A DNA stretch of 64,000 nucleotides from Bog-257 sp963846715 (GTDB taxonomy: Bacteria; Acidobacteriota; Terriglobia; Terriglobales; Acidobacteriaceae): contig CAWJXA010000010.1 in the NCBI GenBank assembly GCA_963846715.1, forward strand, positions 1-64,000. The letters run 5' to 3'. This document shows, piece after piece, positions 26,913-35,768 of the stretch. Position 1 is the first letter of the stretch, and each line of letters opens with the position of its first letter. The position numbers were made by a program, and so were the translations under genes. The notes beneath the pieces were generated by a model. That model searched no databases. It was given only the letters and a program-made list of their open reading frames with translations, and was not told the origin of the DNA.

Positions 26913-28193
26913 ATGTCTACCGGTGCAAGAACGGCGGCAACAACGCGCAAGCTGGATGTGGAGTGGGTGCGTCAGCAGTTCCCTTCACTGCATCAACAGG
27001 TGAACGGCCGGCCTGCCGTTTTCTTCGACGCGCCGGGCGGTACGCAGGTCCCGCAGCGCGTCATTGACGCGATTGCCAATTACCTGTCGAGAAACAACGC
27101 GAATACCGGCGGGGCTTTCGTCACCAGCCAGCGTACCGATCAGATGATTGCCGATGCGCGCGCCGCCATGGCCGACCTCTTCAATTGCGCAGCCGATGAA
27201 GTCGTCTTCGGCACCAATATGACCACGCTGACGTTTGCCTTGAGTCGCGCCCTGGGGCGGGAACTGAAGAGTGGGGACGAGTTGCTGGTGAGCTGTCTGG
27301 ACCACGACGCGAATGTCTCGCCTTGGGTTTGCCTGGAGGAGCGTGGAGTAAAGGTGCGCACCGCCGACATCAAACCCGCCGATTGCACCCTCGACATGTT
27401 TGACCTGTCGGCGAAGATTCGCCGCAACACTCGCATGGTGGCTGTCGGATGGGCGGCCAATGCCGTCGGCACTATCAACGATGTTCACGAAATCGTGCGG
27501 CTGGCGCACGCTGCGGGTTCGATGGCGTTCATCGACGCGGTACATTACGCGCCGCATGGGCCGATTGACGTTCGCGCTCTGGATTGCGACTTCCTGGCGT
27601 GTTCCAGCTATAAGTTTTTTGGGCCGCACCTCGGCATTCTCTTCGGAAAGCGCGAGCAGATGCAGCGGCTTCGTCCCTATAAGCTTCGTGCCTGCACCGA
27701 ACAATTGCCGGACCGCTGGGAGACGGGAACGCAGAACCACGAATGTCTGGCAGGGTTGACCGCAGCCATCGACTACATCGCGGACGTGGGGCGTCATCAC
27801 GATCCGTCGGTGGGAACAAGGCGCGAGGCGATCCTTGCCGCGTACGAAGTCTTTCAGCGGCACGAGCGAGAACTGATGGAGCATTTGATTGATGGCTTGC
27901 TGGCGAATCCGGGAGTGACGTTCTATGGCATCCGGGATGCGGCGAGGTTCGAACAACGCACCCCGACGGTGGCCATCCGCATGGAGGGTCACACGCCGCG
28001 CGAGCTGGCGAACCGCCTTGGCGAACGCGGCATTTTTGCCTGGGACGGAAACTACTATGCTGTTGATCTGGCCGAGCGGCTGGGAGTGCAGAGTTCGGGA
28101 GGGATGCTCCGCATAGGGTTGGCGCACTACAACACCGCCGAGGAAGTGGAGCGGTTGCTGGGAGAATTACGGAAGTTGGGCAATGGGAGCTAG
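26913..28193 (+). CDS. cysteine-desulfurase-like PLP protein (class V aminotransferase)
   Basis: 426 residues. The sequence fits the group of cysteine-desulfurase-like proteins distinct from IscS and SufS: PAVFFDAPGGTQVPQRVI at the start, HDANVSPWV in the cofactor region, DAVHYAPHGPIDV, and the PLP lysine in ACSSYKFFGPHLGILFG. The usual active-site cysteine loop of IscS is not recognisable, so the reaction may differ from sulfur transfer. It directly follows homoserine dehydrogenase (two-base gap), which suggests co-transcription and perhaps a link to sulfur amino acids. Confidence 0.87.
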   Translation: MSTGARTAATTRKLDVEWVRQQFPSLHQQVNGRPAVFFDAPGGTQVPQRVIDAIANYLSRNNANTGGAFVTSQRTDQMIADARAAMADLFNCAADEVVFGTNMTTLTFALSRALGRELKSGDELLVSCLDHDANVSPWVCLEERGVKVRTADIKPADCTLDMFDLSAKIRRNTRMVAVGWAANAVGTINDVHEIVRLAHAAGSMAFIDAVHYAPHGPIDVRALDCDFLACSSYKFFGPHLGILFGKREQMQRLRPYKLRACTEQLPDRWETGTQNHECLAGLTAAIDYIADVGRHHDPSVGTRREAILAAYEVFQRHERELMEHLIDGLLANPGVTFYGIRDAARFEQRTPTVAIRMEGHTPRELANRLGERGIFAWDGNYYAVDLAERLGVQSSGGMLRIGLAHYNTAEEVERLLGELRKLGNGS

Positions 28194-28295
28194 CTTTATC
28201 CGGCGAGAGAAGCGTGCCGTCCCTACGGGACTCGGTTTCTTTTCCCCATCTACAGCCGACCATCAATTGCCGCATCGCCGTTCCCGCCCTTGATT

Positions 28296-28301
28296 TATAA
28301 T
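28296..28301 (+). promoter_or_regulatory. -10 element for the DUF1175-macroglobulin operon
   Basis: TATAAT, 28 bases before the ATG at 28330. A purine-rich ribosome site (AAGGAGAGGAGAGGA) follows. No clear -35. Confidence 0.45.
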
Positions 28302-28329
28302 CCGCCCGTCCTTCAAGGAGAGGAGAGGA

Positions 28330-29379
28330 ATGCGCGGCGTGCCTCGCTGGGTGGCAGTGTTGGCGGTAGTCGCGACCGGAGCGGTGGTGTGTGCCTTCAC
28401 CGTTCGACGCGCCATGACGCCCGCGACCCTGGTATTGCGCCTCTCTCCAGGTGCGCTGCCCGCCGACGGCTTCACGTCCACCGAATTAAGAATCACGCCA
28501 TCCAATGGCCGCCCACTGCGCGGCTTGCAAGTCATGGTTGAAGACCCGCATCGTGCGGCAGTGGAGTCTGTGACCCTGGACGGCGACGCGGCGATTGCGT
28601 CCTTGCGCGCTGGTGTGTTGCCGGGCGAGACGAAGTTGCGAATCGTAGCTCAGGGATTCACGTCGCAGGAGATCGCGTTACACACGACACCTGATAACGG
28701 CGACGCGGTTGGCGATGGCACTCCCAACTTCATGCGCCTGCACGATCCTGCCGACCGCCTCGCCTTTCGTCGCTGGTTTACGCTACTGGCGGAAGCACAG
28801 TATTTTCGCGGGCGTGCCCTGCCGGCTGAGATTGACGATTGCGCCGCGCTTCTGCGCTTTGCCTATCGCGAAGCCTTGCGTCCGCACGATGCCCAGTGGG
28901 CACAGGCCATGGCGCTGCCGGCACCCGCGTCGGCGGGCGACATCCAGCAGTATCAATATCCCTACACTCCGCTCGGGGCGGCCCTGTTCCGGGTGCGTGG
29001 TGGAAGCTTCGAGCCGAGCGACTTGCGCAATGGCGGGTTCGCGCAATTTGCGGATGTAGAAACTCTGTGGCGGCATAACACCTATTTCGTGGGTCATGAC
29101 TTGAGACGCGCTCAACCTGGCGACCTGCTGTTCTTCCGCCAGGAAGGATCGCGGATGCCGTTCCACGCGATGATCTTTCTCGGACCAGGACAGATTGAGC
29201 GCGGCAACGAATCGTACGTCGTCTATCACACTGGTCCGAGCGGCCGTTCTGCGGGCGAGATGCGACGAGTGGCACTGGCAGAGCTGTTGAATTACCCTGA
29301 CGCGCGCTGGCGTCCAATCTCCGCCAACCCCGGCTTCCTTGGCGTGTATCGGTGGAACATTTTGCGAGGCGCAGACTGA
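28330..29379 (+). CDS. DUF1175 (YfaT-like) exported protein with NlpC/P60-like features
   Basis: 349 residues. An N-terminal membrane or signal segment (about 6-24) is followed by an Ig-like strand region (LPADGFTSTELRITPSNGRP, resembling Big_1-type domains) and then a C-terminal domain matching DUF1175. That domain has a possible papain-type site: Cys in EIDDCAALLRFAY, His in PFHAMIFLG and a further His in VVYHTGPSG, with GDLLFFRQEG before it. This order is what NlpC/P60 amidases show, so peptidoglycan or peptide hydrolysis is plausible but inferred. The stop overlaps the macroglobulin ATG (TGATG), so the two are coupled. In E. coli yfaT similarly neighbours the macroglobulin gene yfaS. Confidence 0.82.
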   Translation: MRGVPRWVAVLAVVATGAVVCAFTVRRAMTPATLVLRLSPGALPADGFTSTELRITPSNGRPLRGLQVMVEDPHRAAVESVTLDGDAAIASLRAGVLPGETKLRIVAQGFTSQEIALHTTPDNGDAVGDGTPNFMRLHDPADRLAFRRWFTLLAEAQYFRGRALPAEIDDCAALLRFAYREALRPHDAQWAQAMALPAPASAGDIQQYQYPYTPLGAALFRVRGGSFEPSDLRNGGFAQFADVETLWRHNTYFVGHDLRRAQPGDLLFFRQEGSRMPFHAMIFLGPGQIERGNESYVVYHTGPSGRSAGEMRRVALAELLNYPDARWRPISANPGFLGVYRWNILRGAD

Positions 29380-32300
29380 TGCCGCTCAAACCCGCGATCG
29401 CTGCGATTGCATTGTGTTGTGTCCTCGCGTCGCCGCTGTGCGCACAGACAGGCCCTGATGCCGCTGCCTCGTTTTCGCTGACCAGCGAACGCACCTACAT
29501 GCCGGGAGACAAGCCGGAGGTCTCGGTGTACTCCCACAATGTGAGTGCGCTGGAGTTCCGCGTTTATCGCGTGAATGATCCGGTAAAGTTCTTCAGCCAG
29601 ATGCAGGAGTTGCATAACTTCGGCGGCCGCGCGCCCGCCCTGCCTAAGCAGGCGCATACCTGGCTGGAAAAGTTTCACGCATGGAAGCACCGCCTATGGG
29701 CTTGGGTCCGCGACTTCGTGCGCGCACAGTTCTCGACCGATTCACGCCACAAGATTCGGTTGTGGGAGATGAACGGCGGCGAGAAGAAACCGGGACCGAA
29801 AGTTGCCAACTATGCGCAAGTGCCGGTGCTGAATCAGCAGCAGGTGGTCTCCGTCTGGAACTGGACGGTGCCCGCGCATGAACAATGGGAGAGCCAGAAC
29901 GTTGCCATTCCGGTCAGCGATAAAGGAGTGTACCTGGTCGAAGCGACCAACGGCACGCTGCGCGCTTACACCGTAATCGTCGTCACAGAAATCGCGGTCA
30001 TCACCAAAGGCGCTCCGGGCCGCCTGATGACTTTTGTGGTCAACCGGCGCAGCGGCGACCCAATCGCGGGGACCATGGTACGCGTGTGGGTCGACCAGAA
30101 AGAAGTTGCCGCCAAGACGACCGACCAGCAAGGCTTGCTGGACACAACGCTGACCGAGGCGAAGCCTGAAAACGTCGCCGTGCTGGCGACCAATGCAGAC
30201 CAGTTTGCGATTAACACGCCCGGAGCATGGAATCTGGGCGACGATCCCAACAGCAGCTTGCGCGGCTACACCTACACCGACAGGCCAGTGTATCGGCCGG
30301 GCGACACGGTACATTTCAAGTCGATCATTCGTGCGCAGACGCCGAGTGGTTATGTCATTCCGCAAAACCGTGAACTCAGCCTGGAAATGCGCGATCCGCG
30401 CGATTACAAAACCATCTGGCGGCAAACCGTGAAGCTCTCCGACATGGGAACGGCAGAATGGAATTACGTCATTCCCGCCGACGCCAACCTCGGGTTCTAT
30501 TACATGTCGATGCAGATGGGCGAGCGCTACGTCGAAGGCACCAGCTTCTCGGTGGAGGACTACAAGAAGCCTGAGTATCAAGTGAAGGTAACGGCGCAGA
30601 CGCCGCGCGTGCTGCAAGGGCAGCCGATCAAGGCGACCATCGACGCGCGCTACTACTTTGGCGAGCCGGTCGCGAATGCGAAGGTGGCGTGGGTGGTGCA
30701 CACTTCACCGTACTGGCCGATGGGGAGCAACGAAGATGAAGAGGCCGGCGCACCTCAGGAGGGCGACAATTCCGACGGCGGCAATCCGCAGGACGATGAC
30801 ACTTACGGCGGAGAGCAGGAGAGCGAGAAGGCCGGCGCGCTCGACGTCGACGGCAAACTGCAGATCACGATTCCGACGAAGGTCGATAGCAAGAAGCACG
30901 ACTTGACGTATCGCATCGAGGCTCGCGTAACCGACGCCGGCAACCGTGAAATTTCCGGACGCGGTTTCGCTCTCGCGACCTACGGCAGCTTCTTCATTAC
31001 CGCCAAGCCGGATGCCTACGTCTACGCGAAAGGCAGCGTAGCTACTTTAACTGTAACGGCGCAAGACTATGACAAGAAACCGGTCCAGACATTGTTCCAC
31101 GTGGAACTTTCGCGCTGGGATGGGCGCAAAAGCGCTGGACCGTCGGTCACCACATCACAAGGACAGACCGACGCCAGCGGCAAGGCGCAGGTCAAGCTCA
31201 CCATCCCCGATGCCGGCGAATTTCGCGTTCGCATAACCGCCACCACTCCGGAGAATCGCACGGTTGAGACTGTCGCCTATCTCTGGGCTCCGGGTGAGAG
31301 TCCGTGGTGGAGTGGCCCTGCGCAGGAACGCGTGCAGATTGTTCCCGACAAGAAGAGTTACCAGCCCGGCGACACGGCGCATGTGCTGATTGTCACCGGC
31401 AAGGAACCGACTTCTCTGCTAGTGACCGTGGAAGGCAACGGCCTCTACTCGGGACAGGTGCTCAAGAGCAGCGGCGGCAGCATCACCGTGGATGTTCCGA
31501 TCAAGCCCGAGTACGCGCCCAACTTCTACGTGGCCGCGGTCTTCATTCGCGGCAACAAAATGTATCAGGGATCGAAGAGCCTCACCGTTCCGCCGATACA
31601 GCACGAGATGAACGTGCAACTGCTGCCCTCGAAGCCGCAGTACCAGCCGGGCGAAGCCGCCAGCTACACCATCAAGGCGACAGACTCCGGCGGCAAGCCG
31701 GTAGCGGCGGAATTCAGCCTGGGCGTTGTCGATGAAGCGATCTATGCGATCAAGCCGGAAACGGTAGGCAGCATCGTGAACGCGTTCTACGGACGCGTGT
31801 ATTCGCGGGTCACCACCGACACGTCGCTGACCTATTACTTCAGTGGGCAGGCAGGAAAGCGCGCGATGCAGTTGGCCAACGTGCGCTCATCGAAAGCGAT
31901 GGCGCAACTCAAGCCCGAGCGACTGGTGCAGCCGAAGATCCGCAAAGCATTTCCCGACACGGCGTACTGGATGGCCGACGTGCACACCGGCAGCAACGGA
32001 CAAGCCACGGTGCACTTCGATTATCCCGATGCGATCACGTCGTGGCGGGCGACCACACGCGGGGTTACGCAAAACACCATGGTCGGCAGCGCGGTGGTGA
32101 ACACCGTTGTGCGCAAGAACCTGATGGTGCGGCTGGTGGTGCCGCGCTTCTTCCGGCGCGGCGACGAAATCACCATCTCGACCATCGTGCAGAACTATCT
32201 GCCGACCGCCAAAGTTGCGCAAGTCTCGATGGACTTCGCCGGCCTCCAGGTGCTCGAAGGCAGCCAGCAGAATGTCAACGTCGCCAGCCGCGGGTTGATG

Positions 32301-34037
32301 AAGGTGGACTATCGCGTCCGCGTGCTCGATGTGGATTCGGCGCGCGTGCTGGGCAAGGCCCTTACCGACGTCGAGAGTGACGCGATGGAACTGACGCTGC
32401 CGGTCGTTCCTTTCGGCGTGAAGCTGGCAGTCGGAAAGTCAGGTTCGATCGCGGGTGCCGGAACCACCGATACAGTTCAGCCGTTGACCTTCCCGGCGGG
32501 CGCAGAGGTGGGAACGCGCAAGCTGACGATTGGCGTGACGCCTTCCATTGCAGGAACAGTATTTGCCGCGCTGGACTTCTTGACGTCTTATCCTTATGGC
32601 TGCACCGAGCAGACCATGTCAAGCTTCCTTCCGGATGTGCTCGTAGCCGACTCGCTGAAGAAGCTGGGAGTGAAATCGAATATCGATCCGCAGGTGCTGG
32701 ATAAGCAGGTGCAAGCAGGTCTCGACCGGCTCTACAACTATCAACATCCCGACGGTGGTTGGGGCTGGTGGCAGACCGACGACAGCCAGGCCTTCATGAG
32801 CGCGTACGTGCTCGCCGGCCTGAGCCACGCGAAGGCTGCGGGATTCGAGGTCAAGCAGGATGCAATCGATCGGGGACTGGGCTGGTTGCGCCCGCAGTTC
32901 GATCACTCAGAAAAAGTGAAGACCGACCTGCGCGCCTACATGGCCTACGCTCTAGTGCTGAGCGGAGTGCGTGACGCCGCAATCCTCGACTCAGTGTGGA
33001 ACCAGCGCTCGACGCTGACCGCATACGGCCAGGCGCTTCTCGGACTCGCGATGCTTGACATGAAAGATGGGCGCGCCAATGATCTGGCCAAGCAACTTGA
33101 GTCTGAGGCCAAGCAGGAGGACTCTCAGGCGTGGTGGCCGAGCGACAACAACTATCTGCTGGATTTTTCCGGCGACACGACGCCCGAGACGACGGCGTAC
33201 GCTCTGAAACTGCTGGATCGCACCGAAGCGAACAGTCCGCTGCTCTCGAAGGCCGCGGTTTATCTGGTCAATCATCGCGATCAGGGCTACTACTGGGAGT
33301 CGACCGAGCAGACGGCGATGGTGATCTACGGACTCACGGATTACCTGGAACGCACGAAAGAGCTGCAACCGAACTACAGCGTCGAAGTTCAGGTGAACGG
33401 CAAGACCGTGGCGACGAAGAAGTTCACCGCTGCAGATGCTCTGGCTCCAGCGGCCACGGTGGTGCTGAATGAGTCGCAGCTCGCACCGGGAAGCAACCAG
33501 ATTCGTATCGCGAAATCCGGTGATGGTCAGCTCTATTGGTCAATCCGCGGTGAGTATTACTCCAGTGAATCGAAAGTGGTGAACACCGGCAGCTTCAAGT
33601 TAAGCGTGGCGCGACAATACTACCGGCTGTCGCCGCAGCAAAAAGATGGCCGCGTCGCGTATCGCCTCGACAGTCTCACCGGACCGGCGGAGGTTGGCGA
33701 CACTCTGGCGGTGCGCCTCACCGTCGGCGGTAACGATTGGAAGTACCTGATGATCGAGGATCCCATCCCGTCAGGCACCGAGTCGATCGCGCGTGACGAT
33801 CTGTATGAGCTTGATGAGCGTCCGAATTGGTGGGGGCGCTGGTTCAGCAATCGCGAACTGCGCGACGATCGCACCACCTTCTTCAACATGTACTTCCCGC
33901 AAGGGCAGCATGAATATGTGTACCTGCTGAAGGTCGTCAATCCCGGCATCTTCCGTGTAAGCCCCACCAGCGTTGAGCCCATGTATCAGCCTCAGTATCT
34001 TTCGACCAGCGATGCGCTAACGGTGACGGTGAAATGA
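29379..34037 (+). CDS. bacterial alpha-2-macroglobulin family protein with intact thioester
   Basis: 1552 residues from ATG 29379. A signal peptide (AIAAIALCCVLASPLCAQ) lacks a proper lipobox. MG-type beta domains follow, including the conserved YTYTDRPVYRPGDTVHFKSI and the SVEDYKKPEYQVKV segments. The macroglobulin core DVHTGSNGQATVHFDYPDA and a thioester YPYGCTEQTMSSF (C1075, Q1078) precede an alpha-toroid domain (HPDGGWGWWQTDDSQAFMSA). Such proteins trap attacking proteases in the periplasm, binding them through the thioester after bait cleavage. An acidic low-complexity insert lies at about residues 450-490. It overlaps the preceding DUF1175 gene and the following membrane gene. Confidence 0.92.
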   Translation: MPLKPAIAAIALCCVLASPLCAQTGPDAAASFSLTSERTYMPGDKPEVSVYSHNVSALEFRVYRVNDPVKFFSQMQELHNFGGRAPALPKQAHTWLEKFHAWKHRLWAWVRDFVRAQFSTDSRHKIRLWEMNGGEKKPGPKVANYAQVPVLNQQQVVSVWNWTVPAHEQWESQNVAIPVSDKGVYLVEATNGTLRAYTVIVVTEIAVITKGAPGRLMTFVVNRRSGDPIAGTMVRVWVDQKEVAAKTTDQQGLLDTTLTEAKPENVAVLATNADQFAINTPGAWNLGDDPNSSLRGYTYTDRPVYRPGDTVHFKSIIRAQTPSGYVIPQNRELSLEMRDPRDYKTIWRQTVKLSDMGTAEWNYVIPADANLGFYYMSMQMGERYVEGTSFSVEDYKKPEYQVKVTAQTPRVLQGQPIKATIDARYYFGEPVANAKVAWVVHTSPYWPMGSNEDEEAGAPQEGDNSDGGNPQDDDTYGGEQESEKAGALDVDGKLQITIPTKVDSKKHDLTYRIEARVTDAGNREISGRGFALATYGSFFITAKPDAYVYAKGSVATLTVTAQDYDKKPVQTLFHVELSRWDGRKSAGPSVTTSQGQTDASGKAQVKLTIPDAGEFRVRITATTPENRTVETVAYLWAPGESPWWSGPAQERVQIVPDKKSYQPGDTAHVLIVTGKEPTSLLVTVEGNGLYSGQVLKSSGGSITVDVPIKPEYAPNFYVAAVFIRGNKMYQGSKSLTVPPIQHEMNVQLLPSKPQYQPGEAASYTIKATDSGGKPVAAEFSLGVVDEAIYAIKPETVGSIVNAFYGRVYSRVTTDTSLTYYFSGQAGKRAMQLANVRSSKAMAQLKPERLVQPKIRKAFPDTAYWMADVHTGSNGQATVHFDYPDAITSWRATTRGVTQNTMVGSAVVNTVVRKNLMVRLVVPRFFRRGDEITISTIVQNYLPTAKVAQVSMDFAGLQVLEGSQQNVNVASRGLMKVDYRVRVLDVDSARVLGKALTDVESDAMELTLPVVPFGVKLAVGKSGSIAGAGTTDTVQPLTFPAGAEVGTRKLTIGVTPSIAGTVFAALDFLTSYPYGCTEQTMSSFLPDVLVADSLKKLGVKSNIDPQVLDKQVQAGLDRLYNYQHPDGGWGWWQTDDSQAFMSAYVLAGLSHAKAAGFEVKQDAIDRGLGWLRPQFDHSEKVKTDLRAYMAYALVLSGVRDAAILDSVWNQRSTLTAYGQALLGLAMLDMKDGRANDLAKQLESEAKQEDSQAWWPSDNNYLLDFSGDTTPETTAYALKLLDRTEANSPLLSKAAVYLVNHRDQGYYWESTEQTAMVIYGLTDYLERTKELQPNYSVEVQVNGKTVATKKFTAADALAPAATVVLNESQLAPGSNQIRIAKSGDGQLYWSIRGEYYSSESKVVNTGSFKLSVARQYYRLSPQQKDGRVAYRLDSLTGPAEVGDTLAVRLTVGGNDWKYLMIEDPIPSGTESIARDDLYELDERPNWWGRWFSNRELRDDRTTFFNMYFPQGQHEYVYLLKVVNPGIFRVSPTSVEPMYQPQYLSTSDALTVTVK

Positions 34038-34804
34038 CCGCGAAACATAGTGGCGTGGCGAAGTTGTGGCTGCTGAACCTCGTCGGCAATGCCGCGCTGC
34101 TGGCCGCGGTCTACTGCTGGTTGCTGCTGCCCGATGCGCATGGCTGGCAGGTGGCGGGCACCGGGCTGCTTGCGCTGGTCGTCATATTTTTTGGACTCTG
34201 GTTGCGCACTGGGACGTTCGCCTACTTCCGGGTTGCGGAGTTCCGAGACAACGCAGCCGTGTGGTGCGCCTTCCGCCATGCATTGCGGCACATCATCGCG
34301 CTGGCGGTTTGGGGTGTGCTTCTGGCGGCGATTGCGTGGCTGCTGATTTCTCTTCGCCGGTACACACCGCAGTTCGGAGTATGGTTCTGGCAGAAGGCGC
34401 CGGCTCTTCGCTTCGGAACACCGCGGCAAGTCTTCCACGCCGCTGACTGGGTGCTGTGGTTCCTGCTGTGGGTGTTGCTGCCTGCCATTTGGCTGCCCAT
34501 CGCCACCACCGTTGCAGCGGCCGGATTCAGATTGAAGCACATGGCGCGCTGCCTGCGCGTCCTGCGGCGGCCTGCGTATTGGCTATGGTTCTGTGTGCTG
34601 ATGCTGCTCGGAGTCTATGTCCCGTACAAGCTGGTCTGGTGGATTCCCGACCTCAGCGACCTGCGTAAACAGGCATGGAGCATGGGGGCGCGCTTCTTCG
34701 TGGCTTATGTGATTTTGATTTCGGCATTCATCGCTCTGGTATTAGTTGTCGGAACACGGGTGGAGAAGGAAGACGAAATCGTAACCACGGATTTACGTAG
34801 ATGA
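34034..34804 (+). CDS. unknown polytopic membrane protein of the macroglobulin operon
   Basis: 256 residues with about six membrane helices (for example LNLVGNAALLAAVYCWLLL, GTGLLALVVIFFGLWL, VLWFLLWVLLPAIWLPI, RFFVAYVILISAFIALVLVV). I do not recognise a family. Its ATG overlaps the macroglobulin stop (ATGA), so it is translated with it and may anchor or assist the exported macroglobulin and DUF1175 proteins. The operon ends here; a toxin-antitoxin pair converges from the other side. Confidence 0.75.
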   Translation: MTAKHSGVAKLWLLNLVGNAALLAAVYCWLLLPDAHGWQVAGTGLLALVVIFFGLWLRTGTFAYFRVAEFRDNAAVWCAFRHALRHIIALAVWGVLLAAIAWLLISLRRYTPQFGVWFWQKAPALRFGTPRQVFHAADWVLWFLLWVLLPAIWLPIATTVAAAGFRLKHMARCLRVLRRPAYWLWFCVLMLLGVYVPYKLVWWIPDLSDLRKQAWSMGARFFVAYVILISAFIALVLVVGTRVEKEDEIVTTDLRR

Positions 34805-34899
34805 AGTGCGAAGCGGGGGAAGCCAGCTCAAGGTACCACTCAAACTGACTCCTCGAGCGCATAGCTTTCAGCACCGTCGGTTTGTCAACCCGCAAGGTG

Positions 34900-35214
34900 C
34901 TATGCGAGATCTGAATCCCTGAACTTCCGTCTGGCACCATGGCGGATGTGGAGCACTTCGACCCGTTTGTGCCTCTCCAGAACGCGATAGATTACTCGAT
35001 AAATATGAGTTTTATGGCCATAGAGCAAATGCCGTAGCCTGCCTCGCTTACGAATCACGGGGCATCGGTTCGGCTGCTTTTCCAGGCTTAGAATGGCTTT
35101 CTTAAGCGCCCAGTACCATCTCCGGGCGGCGTCGGAATGCTCTGCGTTGACTTCTTCATACAGGATGGCAAGATCGCGCTCAGCGCGCGAGGTAAGGTTA
35201 ACGAGATATGCCAT
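34900..35214 (-). CDS. RelE/ParE-family toxin
   Basis: 104 residues from the ATG at 35214. The sequence opens YLVNLTSRAERDLAILYEEV and carries LRHLLYGHKTHIYRVIYRVL and VEVLHIRHGARRKF, the typical beta-sheet core of the RelE/ParE superfamily. The terminal RHGARR pattern is closer to ParE (gyrase-directed) than to RelE (ribosome-dependent mRNase), but I cannot settle this. It overlaps the antitoxin gene by 17 bases. Confidence 0.88.
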   Translation of the reverse strand: MAYLVNLTSRAERDLAILYEEVNAEHSDAARRWYWALKKAILSLEKQPNRCPVIRKRGRLRHLLYGHKTHIYRVIYRVLERHKRVEVLHIRHGARRKFRDSDLA

Positions 35215-35500
35215 GCGTGGCTTCGAATTCGTCGAAGAACTTCCTCGCAGGCCGAGTCCTTCCCCTTTTAGCGTCCTCGATGCCCTGACGGATACCTTCC
35301 GCGACGTCGGCTTGGGCGGCGATGTCAAGCAGGCGCTGGTAGGATTCTGCGTCCTGGACGACAGCTGCTGCCCTCCCTTTTACCGTGAGTACAACGGGGC
35401 GCTTGCTTTTCTTCAGTTGCTTTATGAACTCGCTCGAACGGCGCCGGAAGTTCGTTAGCGATTGGATGTCACGCGTGATGTCAAGCATAGGTCTGCTCAT
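35198..35500 (-). CDS. Phd/YefM-family antitoxin
   Basis: 100 residues from ATG 35500, which has AAGG seven bases upstream; a GTG at 35509 is an alternative. The N-terminal domain (IQSLTNFRRRSSEFIKQLKK, then RPVVLTVKGRAAAVVQDAESYQRLL) is the Phd/YefM DNA-binding fold; the remainder (GIRQGIEDAKRGRTRPARKFF) would bind the toxin. It should repress its own promoter together with the toxin. A perfect 9-bp palindrome overlaps its ribosome site. Confidence 0.88.
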   Translation of the reverse strand: MSRPMLDITRDIQSLTNFRRRSSEFIKQLKKSKRPVVLTVKGRAAAVVQDAESYQRLLDIAAQADVAEGIRQGIEDAKRGRTRPARKFFDEFEATHGISR

Positions 35501-35502
35501 GT

Positions 35503-35524
35503 TCAGCACCTTATTAGGTGCTGA
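35503..35524. promoter_or_regulatory. perfect palindrome over the antitoxin ribosome site
   Basis: TCAGCACCT and AGGTGCTGA form 9-bp perfect arms with a TATT/AATA centre. The second arm contains the AAGG ribosome site of the antitoxin, so the site may be a Phd-type operator and could also fold in the mRNA to limit translation. Confidence 0.55.
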
Positions 35525-35602
35525 AAGGATATCACGCGTCTGTAGAAGGATGTCCTAGTGTCATGAATCAAATGTTCGTTGAATAAAAGGGCCTTGTATC
35601 AG

Positions 35603-35656
35603 GGCACGGCTTCAGCCGTGCCGAACCGCAATCCAAGAAAACATGGCCTTTAGGCC
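35603..35656. repeat. pair of short palindromes of the TTCA-loop family
   Basis: GGCACGGCTTCAGCCGTGCC (35603-35622) and GGCCTTTAGGCC (35645-35656) are hairpins with the same loop types as those inside the elements at 11.4 and 55.5 kb. They lie in the 268-base gap upstream of the antitoxin, where I see no gene. Confidence 0.6.
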
Positions 35657-35768
35657 CTGAGGGAAGGTTCCAAGGCTTCGGTGAATTCATAAACGAATCT
35701 CTGACTCACCTCACTAGCTATCTATTCCCTACCCGCAATCACTATCGTTAAGACTCAAGACCGCAAAC

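Noticed and set aside
29379..29460. Lipoprotein signal on the macroglobulin
   Set aside because: The cysteine near residue 22 is preceded by SPL rather than a lipobox such as LAG, so an ordinary signal peptide is more likely; this also means membrane anchoring is not shown.
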